The notes: generated from the sequence alone by a model not told the origin. Shown: positions 51,209 through 60,522, counted from the stretch's first letter. The stretch is DNA of 64,000 nt from Paraburkholderia hospita (GCF_002902965.1 NZ_CP026107.1:2108001-2172000); one strand, 5' to 3'. Numbers and translations are program-made.

Positions 51209-51607
51209 CTATAACGCCTCGTACGGCTTGCCGTTGCTGTCCACGCCCTGCGCACCACTTTTGACGTCGTAGACCTTGCCCGGATACGGCTCGTCGGGTG
51301 GCACGATGTGCCAGGTCGTCGCGCTGTCGGTGATGGGATCGATGGGCAGCGAACGCAAATAGTGTTTCTCGACGAGTTCCTCCAGCGAGTCCGGATAACG
51401 CCCGGCATCGCCATAAAACCTGTCGATCGCGTCACGCGTCGCGAGCAGATTCTGCGCGAGAATCTTTTCCTTCGATGCGTCAATCGAATGGAAGTAGTTC
51501 GGCAACGCGATCGTGAGCATCAGCGCGATCACCGACAGCACGATCAGCAGCTCGATCAGCGTAAAGCCCTTCGCGGTACGCACGCGCGCTGTCATCGAAG
51601 TCACCAT
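51209..51607 (-). CDS. Type II secretion pseudopilin (GspG/GspH-like)
   Basis: A 132-residue prepilin. KGFTLIELLIVLSVIALMLT contains the G-F cleavage site and Glu5. The remainder (ILAQNLLATRDAIDRFYGDA, then RYPDSLEELVEKHYLR and LPIDPITDSATTWHIV) has the GspG layout with an extended loop, though shorter than usual. It overlaps the preceding pilin gene by seven bases. It would be processed by a prepilin peptidase (not encoded here) and join the periplasmic pseudopilus. Confidence 0.85.
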   Translation of the reverse strand: MVTSMTARVRTAKGFTLIELLIVLSVIALMLTIALPNYFHSIDASKEKILAQNLLATRDAIDRFYGDAGRYPDSLEELVEKHYLRSLPIDPITDSATTWHIVPPDEPYPGKVYDVKSGAQGVDSNGKPYEAL

Positions 51608-52107
51608 TTGCGGTAGGCAATGCCATTGAGTCCGATGCCCACGGAAGTCGAGTAGACGTCATACACGTCGTCGCCTTCCTGCGGATCGTCGGCTTCGCTC
51701 GCGTAGGCGCGCTTGCCCCACGTGGCCGCGTCGCCGAGTTGCGCGTCGGGGTTCATCGGATCGCGCGGAATGCGGCGCAGGAAGTACAGCTTGTGTCCTT
51801 TCGGATCGGTCTGGTCTTTCACGCCATCGACGAGTACATCGAGACCTGTCGGATAGCCCGTCGCGCCCGCCTCTTTGGCGATGCGCCCTTCCTTGCTCGC
51901 GGCCTTGTACGCATCGATGGCATTGCGTATTTCGTGCAGCGCGACGCGCAGTTCCTGCTCGCGTTCGCGTTGACGCATGACTTGCGCGACGGGCACCGTC
52001 ATGCAGGCGAGCACACCGAGAATCGCAAGCGTGACGAGCAGCTCGATCAACGTAAAGCCGCCCGCCGCCTTGCGACGCATTGCAGTCCGCACGACGGCCT
52101 TTGTCAT
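51601..52107 (-). CDS. Type II secretion pseudopilin
   Basis: A 168-residue prepilin with leader MTKAVVRTAMRRKAAG, cleavage before FTLIELLVTLAILGVLACMT and Glu5 present. The soluble part contains ELRVALHEIRNAIDAYKAAS and FLRRIPRDPMNP, the arrangement of GspG-like subunits with GDAATWGKRAYASEADDPQE near the C-terminus. It starts inside the secretin stop codon (ATGA), showing translational coupling. Three pilin-like genes in a row after the secretin suggest a short composite pseudopilus in addition to GspG. Confidence 0.87.
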   Translation of the reverse strand: MTKAVVRTAMRRKAAGGFTLIELLVTLAILGVLACMTVPVAQVMRQREREQELRVALHEIRNAIDAYKAASKEGRIAKEAGATGYPTGLDVLVDGVKDQTDPKGHKLYFLRRIPRDPMNPDAQLGDAATWGKRAYASEADDPQEGDDVYDVYSTSVGIGLNGIAYRKW

Positions 52108-54653
52108 CGCGCGCCCACACTCAGGCTGTATGCAGACGGCGGCGGCATCGTGACGGTCTGGCCGCCCGCGCCGAGCACGGAGCCGGGTTGGACCTGGATC
52201 GACGTCTGCGCGGCGGGCGCCAGCGCCTTGAAGCTGAGCACGGCGAAGGTGGCCTGCGCAGAGCCGCCCGTGCCGCCCGGCGACGAGTCGGCCAGAATCA
52301 GCTGCCCGCCCTGAGCGACGCGGTTCGAGAAGCTCGTCTGCGCGCCGCCCTGTTTGAGGAAGTCGCCTTCCGTCACGCCCGTGAACTGCAATTTCGACAC
52401 GTCGTAGCTCACGGTCGCGGACGCGCTCGTCACGGGCTGATCCGCCTGCATCAGCAACGCGACGGTGACCGAGTCGCCCGTCTTGACCTGCGGCGGCCCC
52501 TGAATCGACATTTCGGCCGTGCCCGGCGTCCCCGCGCCGCCGACGAGCGGCGTCGTGTCTCCGCCGAGATAGGCGCCCGCTCCTGCACCGTACGCGTTCG
52601 ATCCCGCGCCGTACGCGCCCGATGATCCATAAGCGCCATACGCGCCCGTTTGCGGCGTGTTCGATCCGCCGCGCTGGCCGGACGTGCCAAAGTCCGCAGC
52701 CTGCGCGTTGGATGATGAACCGTTGGAAGGCGCAGGCGTAACGATTCCGTTCGACTTGATCATGCTCTGCATGTTCGTTTCCGTGCCGGACGTGAAGTAC
52801 GCCAGCGACGCATCCGGATGCCGGATATTGCGGACCAGGTGCGGCGTGATCGAGAGGACGATTTCGGTGTTCTTGTCGTCGTCGGTGGTCGCGCCGAACA
52901 GACGGCCCAGCACGGGCATCTGTCCGAGGCCGGGAATCTTGTTTCCGGAAGTGCGTTCCTGGCTGTCGATCAAACCCGCCAGCACGTCCGTCTCGCCGTT
53001 CTTCAACTGCAGCACTGTGCTAGCCGTGCGCGTACCGATCTCGTACGCCGTCGTGCCCGACGAACCGGTGATCTGGTTCAGCAGGCTGCTGACTTCGAGC
53101 GCGACCTTGATGCCGACGGTGTCGTCGAGATAGATGGTCGGCTCGACGTTCAGCGTCAGGCCGATGTCGAGATAGTTGATCGACTGCGAGACGAAGCCCG
53201 TTGATGTCGCCGTCGACGTGATGTTCGGCACGCGCTCGCCGATCAGGATCTTGGCCTTTTCGTGATTGCGCACACGAATGCGCGGGTTGGTCAGCAGCTT
53301 CGCGTTCGAATCCTGGCGGTTCGCATTCACAGTCGCCTGCAGCGACGAAACGCCGACCGTGCGCGAAGTCTGATTCAGCAGATCGTGCAATGACAGCGCG
53401 GGAGAAGAACCCGAGCCGCCGGAAGACGAGGAACCATACGACGAGCCCGACGATCCACTCCCTGACGAGATCGCGCCGAACGCGCTGCCCGCTGCCGTCG
53501 GCGTGAACGTGATGGACGACGGCCATGCGATGCCGAGATCCTGCATGCTGTTGCGCTGCACTTCCAGCACTTCGACTTCCAGCATCACTTCCGGCTCGGG
53601 CACGTCTTCGAGCGCGACGAGCTTTTCGGCCATCCGGATCGCGTCGGGCGTGTCGCGCACGATCACGACGTTGAGCTTTTCGTCGGCAACGACATCGTGC
53701 GACTTGACGATCGTCTTCAGCGTGTTGGCCACCGTCTTCGCATCTGCATTCGACAGGAAGAAGGTGCGCACGGCCAGTTCCTGATAGTCCTTCAGCTTGG
53801 CGGGCGTATTCGGATAGATCAGCACCGTGTTTTCGTCGAGCACCTGCTGCGCGAGCTGATTCGTCGCGAGGACGTAGCGCACGGCTGCTTCGATCGTGCT
53901 GTTGCGCAGATAGATCGAGGTGCGCTGATCGGTCTTGACGTCCTTGTCGAACAGGAAGTTCAGCCCCGCGCTGCGCGAGATCACTTCGAACACCTGCTTG
54001 AGCGGCGCATCCTTGAAGTCGATCCGAACCGGCTTGCGATACGCGCTCGCGAGCGCGGCTTCGACGCGCAGAAAGCCCGTGTCGGCGTTCAGCTTGCGCT
54101 GCAACGCGAGCGCACGCGGATGCGCGGGCGCTTCCGTCAACACCTTCGCGATCAGGCCACGCGCGCTGTCGCTATCCTTCGCGGCCAGCATTTCCGCGCG
54201 CTCGACGAGTCCATCGATCCGCGCCGCGCCTTCGAGTGCGGCGATGCCGGAGAGCGCGCGTTCGTTGGCGGGGTCGATGGTCAGCGCATGTTGATACGAC
54301 TTGCGCGCCGCCGCGCGCGCGCCGCCTGCCGCAAGGCGGTCGCCTTCCTCGTCGAAGCGCGCGACGGCACTCTCGCGCTCCGCGAGCCAGGCCGCGCGGT
54401 AATGCGGGTCGTGCGGGTCCTGCGTGACGGCTTGTTGCAGCTTCGCCAGCCCTTCGTCGACCTTGCCCTGTGCAACGAGGTCCTTGCCGTCGCGGTATGC
54501 GCGCTCGGCTGCACAGCCCGTCAGCACGATCGGCACGGCAAGCAGCAACGCGAGCGTGCGCGCGTGGCGTGCCGCGAAACGGCACAGACCGCGTCGCGTG
54601 AATGATGTTGCAAGTGGCGTAGCCAACTGTTCACTTCCTTTGGTTGCGTTCAT
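52104..54653 (-). CDS. Secretin (GspD-like lipoprotein) with TPR-like N-terminus and C-terminal cohesin-like domain
   Basis: An 849-residue outer-membrane secretin. A lipobox LTGC puts the lipidated Cys at residue 47. Residues 50-200 are helical repeats (AYRDGKDLVAQGKVDEGLAK). N-domains follow (RIDFKDAPLKQVFEVISRSA; NVVIVRDTPDAIRMAEKLVA), then the secretin pore with VPNITST, TLNVEPTIYLDD and VLAGLIDSQERTSGNKIPGL, LGRLFG. A Ser/Gly-rich insert sits near 395-425. After a Gly/Ala/Tyr-rich linker, residues 713-849 form a cohesin-like beta-sandwich. Secretin-cohesin fusions are known in some T2SS-like loci but are uncommon. The pore would export folded proteins. Confidence 0.9.
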   Translation of the reverse strand: MNATKGSEQLATPLATSFTRRGLCRFAARHARTLALLLAVPIVLTGCAAERAYRDGKDLVAQGKVDEGLAKLQQAVTQDPHDPHYRAAWLAERESAVARFDEEGDRLAAGGARAAARKSYQHALTIDPANERALSGIAALEGAARIDGLVERAEMLAAKDSDSARGLIAKVLTEAPAHPRALALQRKLNADTGFLRVEAALASAYRKPVRIDFKDAPLKQVFEVISRSAGLNFLFDKDVKTDQRTSIYLRNSTIEAAVRYVLATNQLAQQVLDENTVLIYPNTPAKLKDYQELAVRTFFLSNADAKTVANTLKTIVKSHDVVADEKLNVVIVRDTPDAIRMAEKLVALEDVPEPEVMLEVEVLEVQRNSMQDLGIAWPSSITFTPTAAGSAFGAISSGSGSSGSSYGSSSSGGSGSSPALSLHDLLNQTSRTVGVSSLQATVNANRQDSNAKLLTNPRIRVRNHEKAKILIGERVPNITSTATSTGFVSQSINYLDIGLTLNVEPTIYLDDTVGIKVALEVSSLLNQITGSSGTTAYEIGTRTASTVLQLKNGETDVLAGLIDSQERTSGNKIPGLGQMPVLGRLFGATTDDDKNTEIVLSITPHLVRNIRHPDASLAYFTSGTETNMQSMIKSNGIVTPAPSNGSSSNAQAADFGTSGQRGGSNTPQTGAYGAYGSSGAYGAGSNAYGAGAGAYLGGDTTPLVGGAGTPGTAEMSIQGPPQVKTGDSVTVALLMQADQPVTSASATVSYDVSKLQFTGVTEGDFLKQGGAQTSFSNRVAQGGQLILADSSPGGTGGSAQATFAVLSFKALAPAAQTSIQVQPGSVLGAGGQTVTMPPPSAYSLSVGAR

Positions 54654-55177
54654 CAGTCGGCGCTGCCGATATCCATGGTCTGAACCAGTTTCAGCGGCAG
54701 GTAGACGAGCGTCATGGTCGGCGGCTTGATGGCGTCGACGCGATACGATCCGTCGATCACTGTCTGGTCACGCACGATCAGCGTCTCGTCGCCGCGCGTC
54801 AGATACACCTCCCAGTTGCCGTCGGCGCCCTGCTTGCCGAGATAGGTGAACGGCAGGCTGGGCACAGCCGGTTCCGAAGGCAGCGGCGGTATCTCCGCGC
54901 CAGCGGGCGCCGCGGACGGTAGCGGTGGCGCCATCGAGCGGCTGCCGAATAGCTCATGGTGTTCGCTCGTGGATGCGCCGATGAGTTCGGTGCGCGCGCG
55001 CAGCGCCGCAATGCCGACAGTCTCTGCGCCCGCCGCTCGCACGGATGGCGTCGCCGCGTGCGCACCGGCGCGCGGCACGGCTTCGACGACCTGATCCGCC
55101 GGATTCGTGCGGCCGAATGCGAGCAGCGCCGCGCAGAGCAGAAACACCAGCGCGAGAATCATGTGCTTGCGCTTCAT
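54653..55177 (-). CDS. GspC/PilP-like periplasmic linker protein
   Basis: A 174-residue inner-membrane anchored protein: a single N-terminal helix (HMILALVFLLCAALLAFG), a Pro/Ala-rich linker, and a C-terminal small beta domain (LPFTYLGKQGADGNWEVYLT, RGDETLIVRDQTVIDGSYRV) resembling the HR/PilP domain that contacts the secretin. It shares one base with the secretin start and overlaps the upstream PilO-like gene by four. It probably couples the inner-membrane platform to the pore. Confidence 0.78.
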   Translation of the reverse strand: MKRKHMILALVFLLCAALLAFGRTNPADQVVEAVPRAGAHAATPSVRAAGAETVGIAALRARTELIGASTSEHHELFGSRSMAPPLPSAAPAGAEIPPLPSEPAVPSLPFTYLGKQGADGNWEVYLTRGDETLIVRDQTVIDGSYRVDAIKPPTMTLVYLPLKLVQTMDIGSAD

Positions 55178-55773
55178 CGCCGCACCTCACCTGCATCGAC
55201 GTGCGCGTCCGACGACGCGGCGGGACGCAAAAAGACCGTGAAGCGCAGGCTTGCCTCGACGGCGGTGTCGTTCGCCGAGGTGCGCCTGAAGCGCATGTCA
55301 TCGAGCGCCGCGTACGGAACTGTCAGCAGAACCTTTTCGCAAAAGCGCCGCAGATGCGCGTAATCGCCCTTCACGGGCAGGACGATCGTGTAGGTCTCGA
55401 AGCGCCCGGCGGTATCGCGAGCGGGCTTGTACTCGGCTTTGTCCAGCGTGACGCCCGTCTCGTCGGCGGCGTCGAACAGATGGGCGACGATCTGCTCGCT
55501 ATGCGCCGCATCGCCGAGTGCCGCATAGAAGGCCGTCAAGCGCGCGGCGGCCATCGCAGGTGCGCTGACGACCGGCTTCGGCGGCGGCGCGGAGCGCGCG
55601 CGGGCAACGGCATGCGCCTGCTGATCGATACGCGACGCGAGCGCCGGCAACAGCGCGAACCACAACGCGGCGGCACCGAGCACGAGCGCGCCTGCCAGCA
55701 CGGCGACCACGCCCGATCGACGCGACGCGAGCAACAGACGCAGCAGCATCCGCGTGACATTCGGCATGCTCAC
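55174..55773 (-). CDS. PilO/GspM-like platform protein
   Basis: A 199-residue bitopic protein with a membrane helix at about 21-46 (SGVVAVLAGALVLGAAALWF), a coiled segment and a ferredoxin-like periplasmic domain (FETYTIVLPVKGDYAHLRRF). The start is taken as GTG 55773, which overlaps the PilN stop as GTGA and has GGAGG eight bases upstream; an ATG at 55767 is the alternative. With the PilM and PilN homologues it forms the assembly platform seen in type IV pili and in GspL/GspM of type II secretion. Confidence 0.82.
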   Translation of the reverse strand: MSMPNVTRMLLRLLLASRRSGVVAVLAGALVLGAAALWFALLPALASRIDQQAHAVARARSAPPPKPVVSAPAMAAARLTAFYAALGDAAHSEQIVAHLFDAADETGVTLDKAEYKPARDTAGRFETYTIVLPVKGDYAHLRRFCEKVLLTVPYAALDDMRFRRTSANDTAVEASLRFTVFLRPAASSDAHVDAGEVRR

Positions 55774-56336
55774 GGTTGCGTCCTCCGCCACTGCGCTTCG
55801 ATCTGAAAGCGGATGACGCCATCCATGCCGTCTCGTATGCGTTCGTGCCTGACCAGTGTGACGCGCTCGAACAAGGGCTGCTGCTCCAGCTGTGTCAGAT
55901 AGTCGATCATGTCCTTGCTGCTGCCGCACTCGGCTTCGATCTTGAGCAGCGCGCGACCCGGTTCGGGCGTGATGGACAGCAACGCGACCTGCGAAGGCGT
56001 GGCGGATTCGACAGCATCGAGGATGCTGCCCCACGGCAGATTGAGGCGCGTCACGGCTGCATTGACGGCTGCCGCCTGCTTCGCGTCGATGGGCGCACTG
56101 GACGACGCGCCCGAAGCGCGAGCCATGCGTTCCGTGCGCGACGCGAGACGCGCCGCTTCGAGCTGGAGCGAATCGAGATTTGCAACCAGCCGGTACGCGC
56201 GAAAGCCGGCGAGCACGCACAACAGCAGCGCGGCGAGCGCCAGCACGCGCACAACAGCATGGGTGCGATACAGCGTGCGACGCCAGCCGAACGGCGCAAG
56301 GTCGATGTGCAGACGTTTCATCGTTGCGGATGCCAT
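55770..56336 (-). CDS. PilN-like platform protein
   Basis: A 188-residue bitopic protein. MKRLHIDLAPFGWRR near the N-terminus is the short cytoplasmic PilN motif that binds PilM. A membrane helix follows (VRVLALAALLLCVLAGFRAY), then a coiled coil and an alpha/beta periplasmic domain (LPWGSILDAVESATPSQVAL). The start overlaps the PilM-like gene by 19 bases; an ATG at 56321 is also possible. In classical type II secretion PilM and PilN are fused as GspL; here they are split as in pili. Confidence 0.85.
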   Translation of the reverse strand: MASATMKRLHIDLAPFGWRRTLYRTHAVVRVLALAALLLCVLAGFRAYRLVANLDSLQLEAARLASRTERMARASGASSSAPIDAKQAAAVNAAVTRLNLPWGSILDAVESATPSQVALLSITPEPGRALLKIEAECGSSKDMIDYLTQLEQQPLFERVTLVRHERIRDGMDGVIRFQIEAQWRRTQP

Positions 56337-57115
56337 TGCACGCTCAAACCCACATCAGCGGATGAAGCCGGATCGGGCTGCCACTCATCGAGCGGACGAC
56401 CGTGGATATGCAGCACGGAAGGCGCGGCCACATTGTCGAGCAGCGCCGCGCGTGACAACTGATCGCGCAGCCACGCCATCGACGGAATCGCCTTCGGCAG
56501 CGGCAGCGTACGCACGGCGGCAAGACGCGGCTTCTTTGCGTCAGTGACGAGACCCAATGTGAGCGCGTGTTCGCCGAGCGTCGCGAGCCATGCATCGGCG
56601 CCGAGGCGACGGCGCGACCGATTCCACGCAGCGACGAAGTTCGGCGTCACGGATGCAAGGCTTGCGCGCTGCGCTTCAACCGCAACCTGCAATGCCGCAT
56701 GCAGACGTCGAGAAACCGCACAGGCCAGAAACGGCGCGGCGCATTGCCAGTCGGCGGCGAGGTGCCAGTCCGCAAGCGGCTCGCCATACAACACGTGGAA
56801 GCGCACACCCGCAGCCGCGCGCAAGTCCTGCATGCGCCCGCCATTGGCGGGCGGCGTGACGACGAAGTAGCGCACGAGGTCGTCGTCGATCGTCGCGTGA
56901 ACGGGCACGCGAGCGCCGCCCGCCGCGTCGAGCGCAGCCGTGATGGGCGCAGAGAGCATATCGTGCGCTGCGCCCGCAAACGCGGGCAACGGCCGTTCGA
57001 CAAGAACGGACGTCGCCTTGCGCGCGCCGCTCACACGCAGCACAGAGACCGCGTCGCGCGACAGCCGAACCCGGCAATGTCCGCGCGGCCAGATGCGCAT
57101 CAGCCTGTCATGCAT
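56318..57115 (-). CDS. PilM/GspL cytoplasmic-domain-like protein
   Basis: A 265-residue soluble protein with divergent actin-like character: RVRLSRDAVSVLRVSGARKA as first strand pair, DDDLVRYFVVTPP, and a second lobe with LATLGEHALTLGLVTDAKKP. It is shorter than PilM (about 350) and closer in size to GspL cytoplasmic domains. It overlaps the GspE gene by eight bases and the PilN gene by 19. It should link the ATPase to the platform. Assignment rests on operon position and weak motifs. Confidence 0.7.
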   Translation of the reverse strand: MHDRLMRIWPRGHCRVRLSRDAVSVLRVSGARKATSVLVERPLPAFAGAAHDMLSAPITAALDAAGGARVPVHATIDDDLVRYFVVTPPANGGRMQDLRAAAGVRFHVLYGEPLADWHLAADWQCAAPFLACAVSRRLHAALQVAVEAQRASLASVTPNFVAAWNRSRRRLGADAWLATLGEHALTLGLVTDAKKPRLAAVRTLPLPKAIPSMAWLRDQLSRAALLDNVAAPSVLHIHGRPLDEWQPDPASSADVGLSVQWHPQR

Positions 57116-58796
57116 TGAGCGTCACCCGCTTCACTTCCGCGAGCGTCGTCTCGCCGCGCTTCACCAGATTCAACGCGACATCGCGCAAGCGGCGCGTGCC
57201 ATTCTTGCGCGCCACGTCCTTGATTGCGCGGATCGGCTGCTTTTCGACCACCATGTCGCGGATCTCGTCGTCGAGAATCAGGATTTCCGCAATAGCGCGC
57301 CGTCCGCGGTAGCCAGTGCCTCGGCAGTCGCCGCAACCCGTTCCTTGCCGGAAATCGAAACCGGCGACGTCGGCGCGGCTCAATCCAAGACGCGCGAGTT
57401 CGGCGTCAGTAGGCATGTACGGCGCGGCACAGTGCGCGCAGTTCACGCGCATCAGACGCTGTGCCCAGATGCCGTTGAGCGCCGACACGAACGCATACGG
57501 ATCGATGCCCATGTGGCTGAAGCGGCCGAACACGTCGAACACGTTGTTCGCGTGCACGGTCGTCAGCACGAGGTGGCCCGTCAGCGCCGACTGCACGGCG
57601 ATCTCAGCCGTCTCGCGGTCGCGTATCTCACCGACCATGATCTTGTCCGGATCGTGCCGCAGGATCGAGCGCAGGCCGCGCGCGAACGTCAGCCCTTTCT
57701 TCTCGTTGACGGGAATCTGCAGAATGCCGGGCAACTGATATTCGACGGGGTCTTCGATCGTGATGATCTTGTCGCGGCCGTTGTGAATTTCCGTGAGCGC
57801 GGCGTAGAGCGTCGTCGTCTTGCCCGAGCCTGTCGGTCCCGTGACGAGCAGCATGCCGTACGGCTCCTCCGCCAACGCGCGCAGGGCCACCAGCGATTCG
57901 CTGTCGTAACCAAGCGCTTCGAGCGTCAACGAGCCATACGCTTCGATCATCGCGCGCTTGTCGAGAATCCGGATCACCGCATCCTCGCCGTGAATGCTCG
58001 GCATGATCGACACGCGCAGATCAATGTCGCGCCCGCCCGCCGCGACGCGGAAGCTGCCGTCCTGCGGCACGCGCCGCTCGGCAATGTCCAACTCCGCGAG
58101 CACCTTGAGGCGCGAGATCACCTGCTCGGCCGTCTCGACGCCGTTCAGCGTGGCCGCCGCGTCGAGCACGCCATCCACGCGATACTTCAACGCAAGGCCG
58201 CTCGGCGTGCTTTCAAGGTGGATATCGGATGCACCTGCTTTCAGCGCGTCGTACAGCGTCGAGTTCACCAGCTTCACTGCGGGGCTGGCCGCCTCGCTGA
58301 CGGTCTCGAACGACAGCACCTGCGCCGTGCGCCCTTCGGCTTGCGCTTCGCTGCCGCCCGTCACGAGGCTATCGATGGCGCGCGTCGATTCTTCCATGCG
58401 CGCGTGATACGCCTGAAGATCGGACGGCAGCGCGAGCCGGATATCGATTGCAGCGTTAGCCTGCGCGGCGAGCCAGGTTTGCAGATCGAGATCGAACGGA
58501 CTTGTCACGACACCGACGAATGACGCGTCTGCGTCGCGCAGCAGGACGCAGCGGCGCTGCATCGCGCGCGACAGCGGCACGCGGTCGAAGGCGGGCTTGA
58601 GCGCCAGCATGTCCGCTGTTTCGATGACGCGCATGTCCAGCAATTGCGCAAGCGCCTGCAGCAACTGGCGCGGCTCGACGCCCGTCAGCGTCTCCAGCTC
58701 GGCGACGATGTGGCGCTGCGTGGCCGCCGCTGCCGCGCGGGCGCGCGCCAGCAGATCGGCGTCGAACAACGGTGCGATGGTCTCCGGCGCGTTCAT
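57108..58796 (-). CDS. gspE: Type II secretion/type IV pilus assembly ATPase (GspE-like)
   Basis: A 562-residue hexameric ATPase. An N-terminal MshEN-like domain (1-135) is followed by the N2 domain with ASDIHLESTPSGLALKYRVD, Walker A GPTGSGKTT at 320-328, Asp box ITIEDPVEYQ, Walker B-like HDPDKIMVGEIRD at 381-393 and the His box TGHLVLTTVHAN. The zinc-binding tetracysteine is Cys453, 456, 488 and 491. It powers pseudopilus growth from the cytoplasm. The start at 58796 overlaps the GspF stop as ATGA. Confidence 0.94.
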   Translation of the reverse strand: MNAPETIAPLFDADLLARARAAAAATQRHIVAELETLTGVEPRQLLQALAQLLDMRVIETADMLALKPAFDRVPLSRAMQRRCVLLRDADASFVGVVTSPFDLDLQTWLAAQANAAIDIRLALPSDLQAYHARMEESTRAIDSLVTGGSEAQAEGRTAQVLSFETVSEAASPAVKLVNSTLYDALKAGASDIHLESTPSGLALKYRVDGVLDAAATLNGVETAEQVISRLKVLAELDIAERRVPQDGSFRVAAGGRDIDLRVSIMPSIHGEDAVIRILDKRAMIEAYGSLTLEALGYDSESLVALRALAEEPYGMLLVTGPTGSGKTTTLYAALTEIHNGRDKIITIEDPVEYQLPGILQIPVNEKKGLTFARGLRSILRHDPDKIMVGEIRDRETAEIAVQSALTGHLVLTTVHANNVFDVFGRFSHMGIDPYAFVSALNGIWAQRLMRVNCAHCAAPYMPTDAELARLGLSRADVAGFDFRQGTGCGDCRGTGYRGRRAIAEILILDDEIRDMVVEKQPIRAIKDVARKNGTRRLRDVALNLVKRGETTLAEVKRVTLNA

Positions 58797-59980
58797 GACA
58801 GTCCTTCCGCGAGATCGAAGATCGGCATGTAGAGCAGTACGACGATGGTCCCGACAACAAGCCCGATTGCAGACATCAATAGCGGTTCGAACATGCGCGT
58901 GAAGCGATCGATCCAGCGGCTGATCTCGCCGTCGTAAAACGCCGCCGATTGCGTGAGCATGTTGCCGAGTTCGCCGGAGCGCTCGCCGACGCGCAGCATG
59001 CGTAGCGAAATCGGCGTGGTGAGATTTTCCGCGTGAAACGAACTGGACAGCGGCGCGCCCGCCTGAACGGCGGCGCGCGCTCGCAGCAAGCCATCGCGCA
59101 ACGCGGGCGAAATCGTTCCGCCCGCCGTCTCCATCGCCGAGACGATCGGGATGCCGCCTTCGAGCAACATGCCAAGCGTCAGATAGAGCCGTGAAAGCTG
59201 ATAGATGCGCAAGTGCGGACCGAGCAGCGGAAGGCGGCCCAACAGACTGACGAGTCCCACGCGCGCAATCGTGGCACGCACGGCCACGCAGCCCGCAATC
59301 GCAACTGCAACGGCGGCGGCAAACAAAGGCAGCCCATGCGCCGACGCAAACTTGCCCCAATCGAGCAGCGCCTGCGACATCCACGGCAAGCTTCGGCCGG
59401 TTCCTTCATAGATCGTCGCGAAGCGCGGCACCACGAAGGTGATCAGAAAGGTCGACACGCCGCCGCCCACGATAAAGAGAATGCTTGGATAGATCGCGGA
59501 GCTGATGAGCTTGTTGCGCACCATGTCGATGCGCGCCTGGTAATCGACATAGCGTTGCAGCGAGCGCGGCAGGTCGCTGGTGCCCTCCGCTGCGCGCACG
59601 ATGCCGACGTATAGCGGCGGGAACACGTCAGGCTGTTCGGCGAGCAGGCTCGAAAAGCGTTTGCCCTCGCGCAAGCCCGCCAGCAGCCGTTCGAGAATGC
59701 CGCGCAGCCTTGCGTTGCCTTCGCGCTCGACCAGCGCTTCGAGCCCTTCGACAATCGACAGGCCCGCCATCAATAGCGCGAGCAGTTCCTGGCTGAACAG
59801 CACGAGCGAGATGCCGCCGCGCGAAGCCTTCGACGAGCGCAGCGTGCGCAACGCGCGCAGTTGGGTCGCGTGCAGGCCGCGCGCTTCGACCTGGCGGCGC
59901 GCGTCGTCCTCATCCTGCGCATCGACGACGAGCGAGACGATCTGGTTGTCGGGCGAAAGCGCCCTCACTTCATACGGCAT
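58793..59980 (-). CDS. gspF: Type II secretion inner-membrane platform protein (GspF-like)
   Basis: A 395-residue protein with the duplicated GspF/PilC helical domain: LVLFSQELLALLMAGLSIVE begins repeat 1 and LSRLYLTLGMLLEGGIPIVS begins repeat 2. Three membrane helices are predicted (about 163-190, 210-240 and 370-390, the last VVGTIVVLLYMPIFDL). It is the rotary core through which the ATPase adds or removes pilins. It is 64 bases downstream of gspG and overlaps gspE by four bases. Confidence 0.94.
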   Translation of the reverse strand: MPYEVRALSPDNQIVSLVVDAQDEDDARRQVEARGLHATQLRALRTLRSSKASRGGISLVLFSQELLALLMAGLSIVEGLEALVEREGNARLRGILERLLAGLREGKRFSSLLAEQPDVFPPLYVGIVRAAEGTSDLPRSLQRYVDYQARIDMVRNKLISSAIYPSILFIVGGGVSTFLITFVVPRFATIYEGTGRSLPWMSQALLDWGKFASAHGLPLFAAAVAVAIAGCVAVRATIARVGLVSLLGRLPLLGPHLRIYQLSRLYLTLGMLLEGGIPIVSAMETAGGTISPALRDGLLRARAAVQAGAPLSSSFHAENLTTPISLRMLRVGERSGELGNMLTQSAAFYDGEISRWIDRFTRMFEPLLMSAIGLVVGTIVVLLYMPIFDLAEGLS

Positions 59981-60044
59981 AGTGCTGTGCTACTGGTTTG
60001 TTGTGGTCTGCTGCTGCCCCGTTGCCGCGCGCTACATGTGCGCT

Positions 60045-60509
60045 TCATTCACTGCTGATATCGGCGTCTTCTCCCGTGCCGCCCGGCTGGCCGTCGCGGC
60101 CGTATGAGATCACCGCGTAGTCGCTCTTCGTACCCGGCACCTGATAGACATACGGATGTCCCCACGGATCGAGCGGTGCTTCTTTCTTCAGATACGGACC
60201 GGCCCATTTGTCCGCATTCGCGGGCTTGACGAAGAGCGCGGCCAGGTTTTCGTCGGCGGTCGGATAGCGGCCGACGTCGAGCCGGAAGTTATCGATCGAC
60301 TTCGTGAAGACGTCGATCTGCGCACGCGCGATAGTCGCCTGCGACTTACCGAGCTGCGAGAAATAGCGCGGCCCCACGAGCGCCGCCAGCATGCCGATGA
60401 TGACGAGCACCACGAGCAGTTCGAGCAGCGTAAAGCCGCCCTGTTTCTTGAGCCGCGCGTGCCGCGATCCTCTCGCGTTGGCTGCACGGCGATGGTTGAC
60501 AGACTGCAT
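60045..60509 (-). CDS. gspG: Major pseudopilin GspG
   Basis: A 154-residue prepilin. KKQGGFTLLELLVVLVIIGM has the cleavage Gly and Glu5. The C-terminal domain shows the full GspG pattern: RLDVGRYPTADENLAALFVK, PLDPWGHPYVYQVPG and a Ca2+-site-like ending YGRDGQPGGTGEDADISSE. AAGGAAG precedes the ATG at 60509. It is the first gene of the secretion operon, directly after the terminator of the large upstream gene, so a promoter must lie within about 20-75 bases or transcription must read through. Confidence 0.94.
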   Translation of the reverse strand: MQSVNHRRAANARGSRHARLKKQGGFTLLELLVVLVIIGMLAALVGPRYFSQLGKSQATIARAQIDVFTKSIDNFRLDVGRYPTADENLAALFVKPANADKWAGPYLKKEAPLDPWGHPYVYQVPGTKSDYAVISYGRDGQPGGTGEDADISSE

Positions 60510-60522
60510 CGACACTTCCTTC

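Noticed and set aside
56940..58523. 527-codon + strand frame opposite gspE
   Set aside because: Shadow of a highly conserved ATPase gene; no family features.
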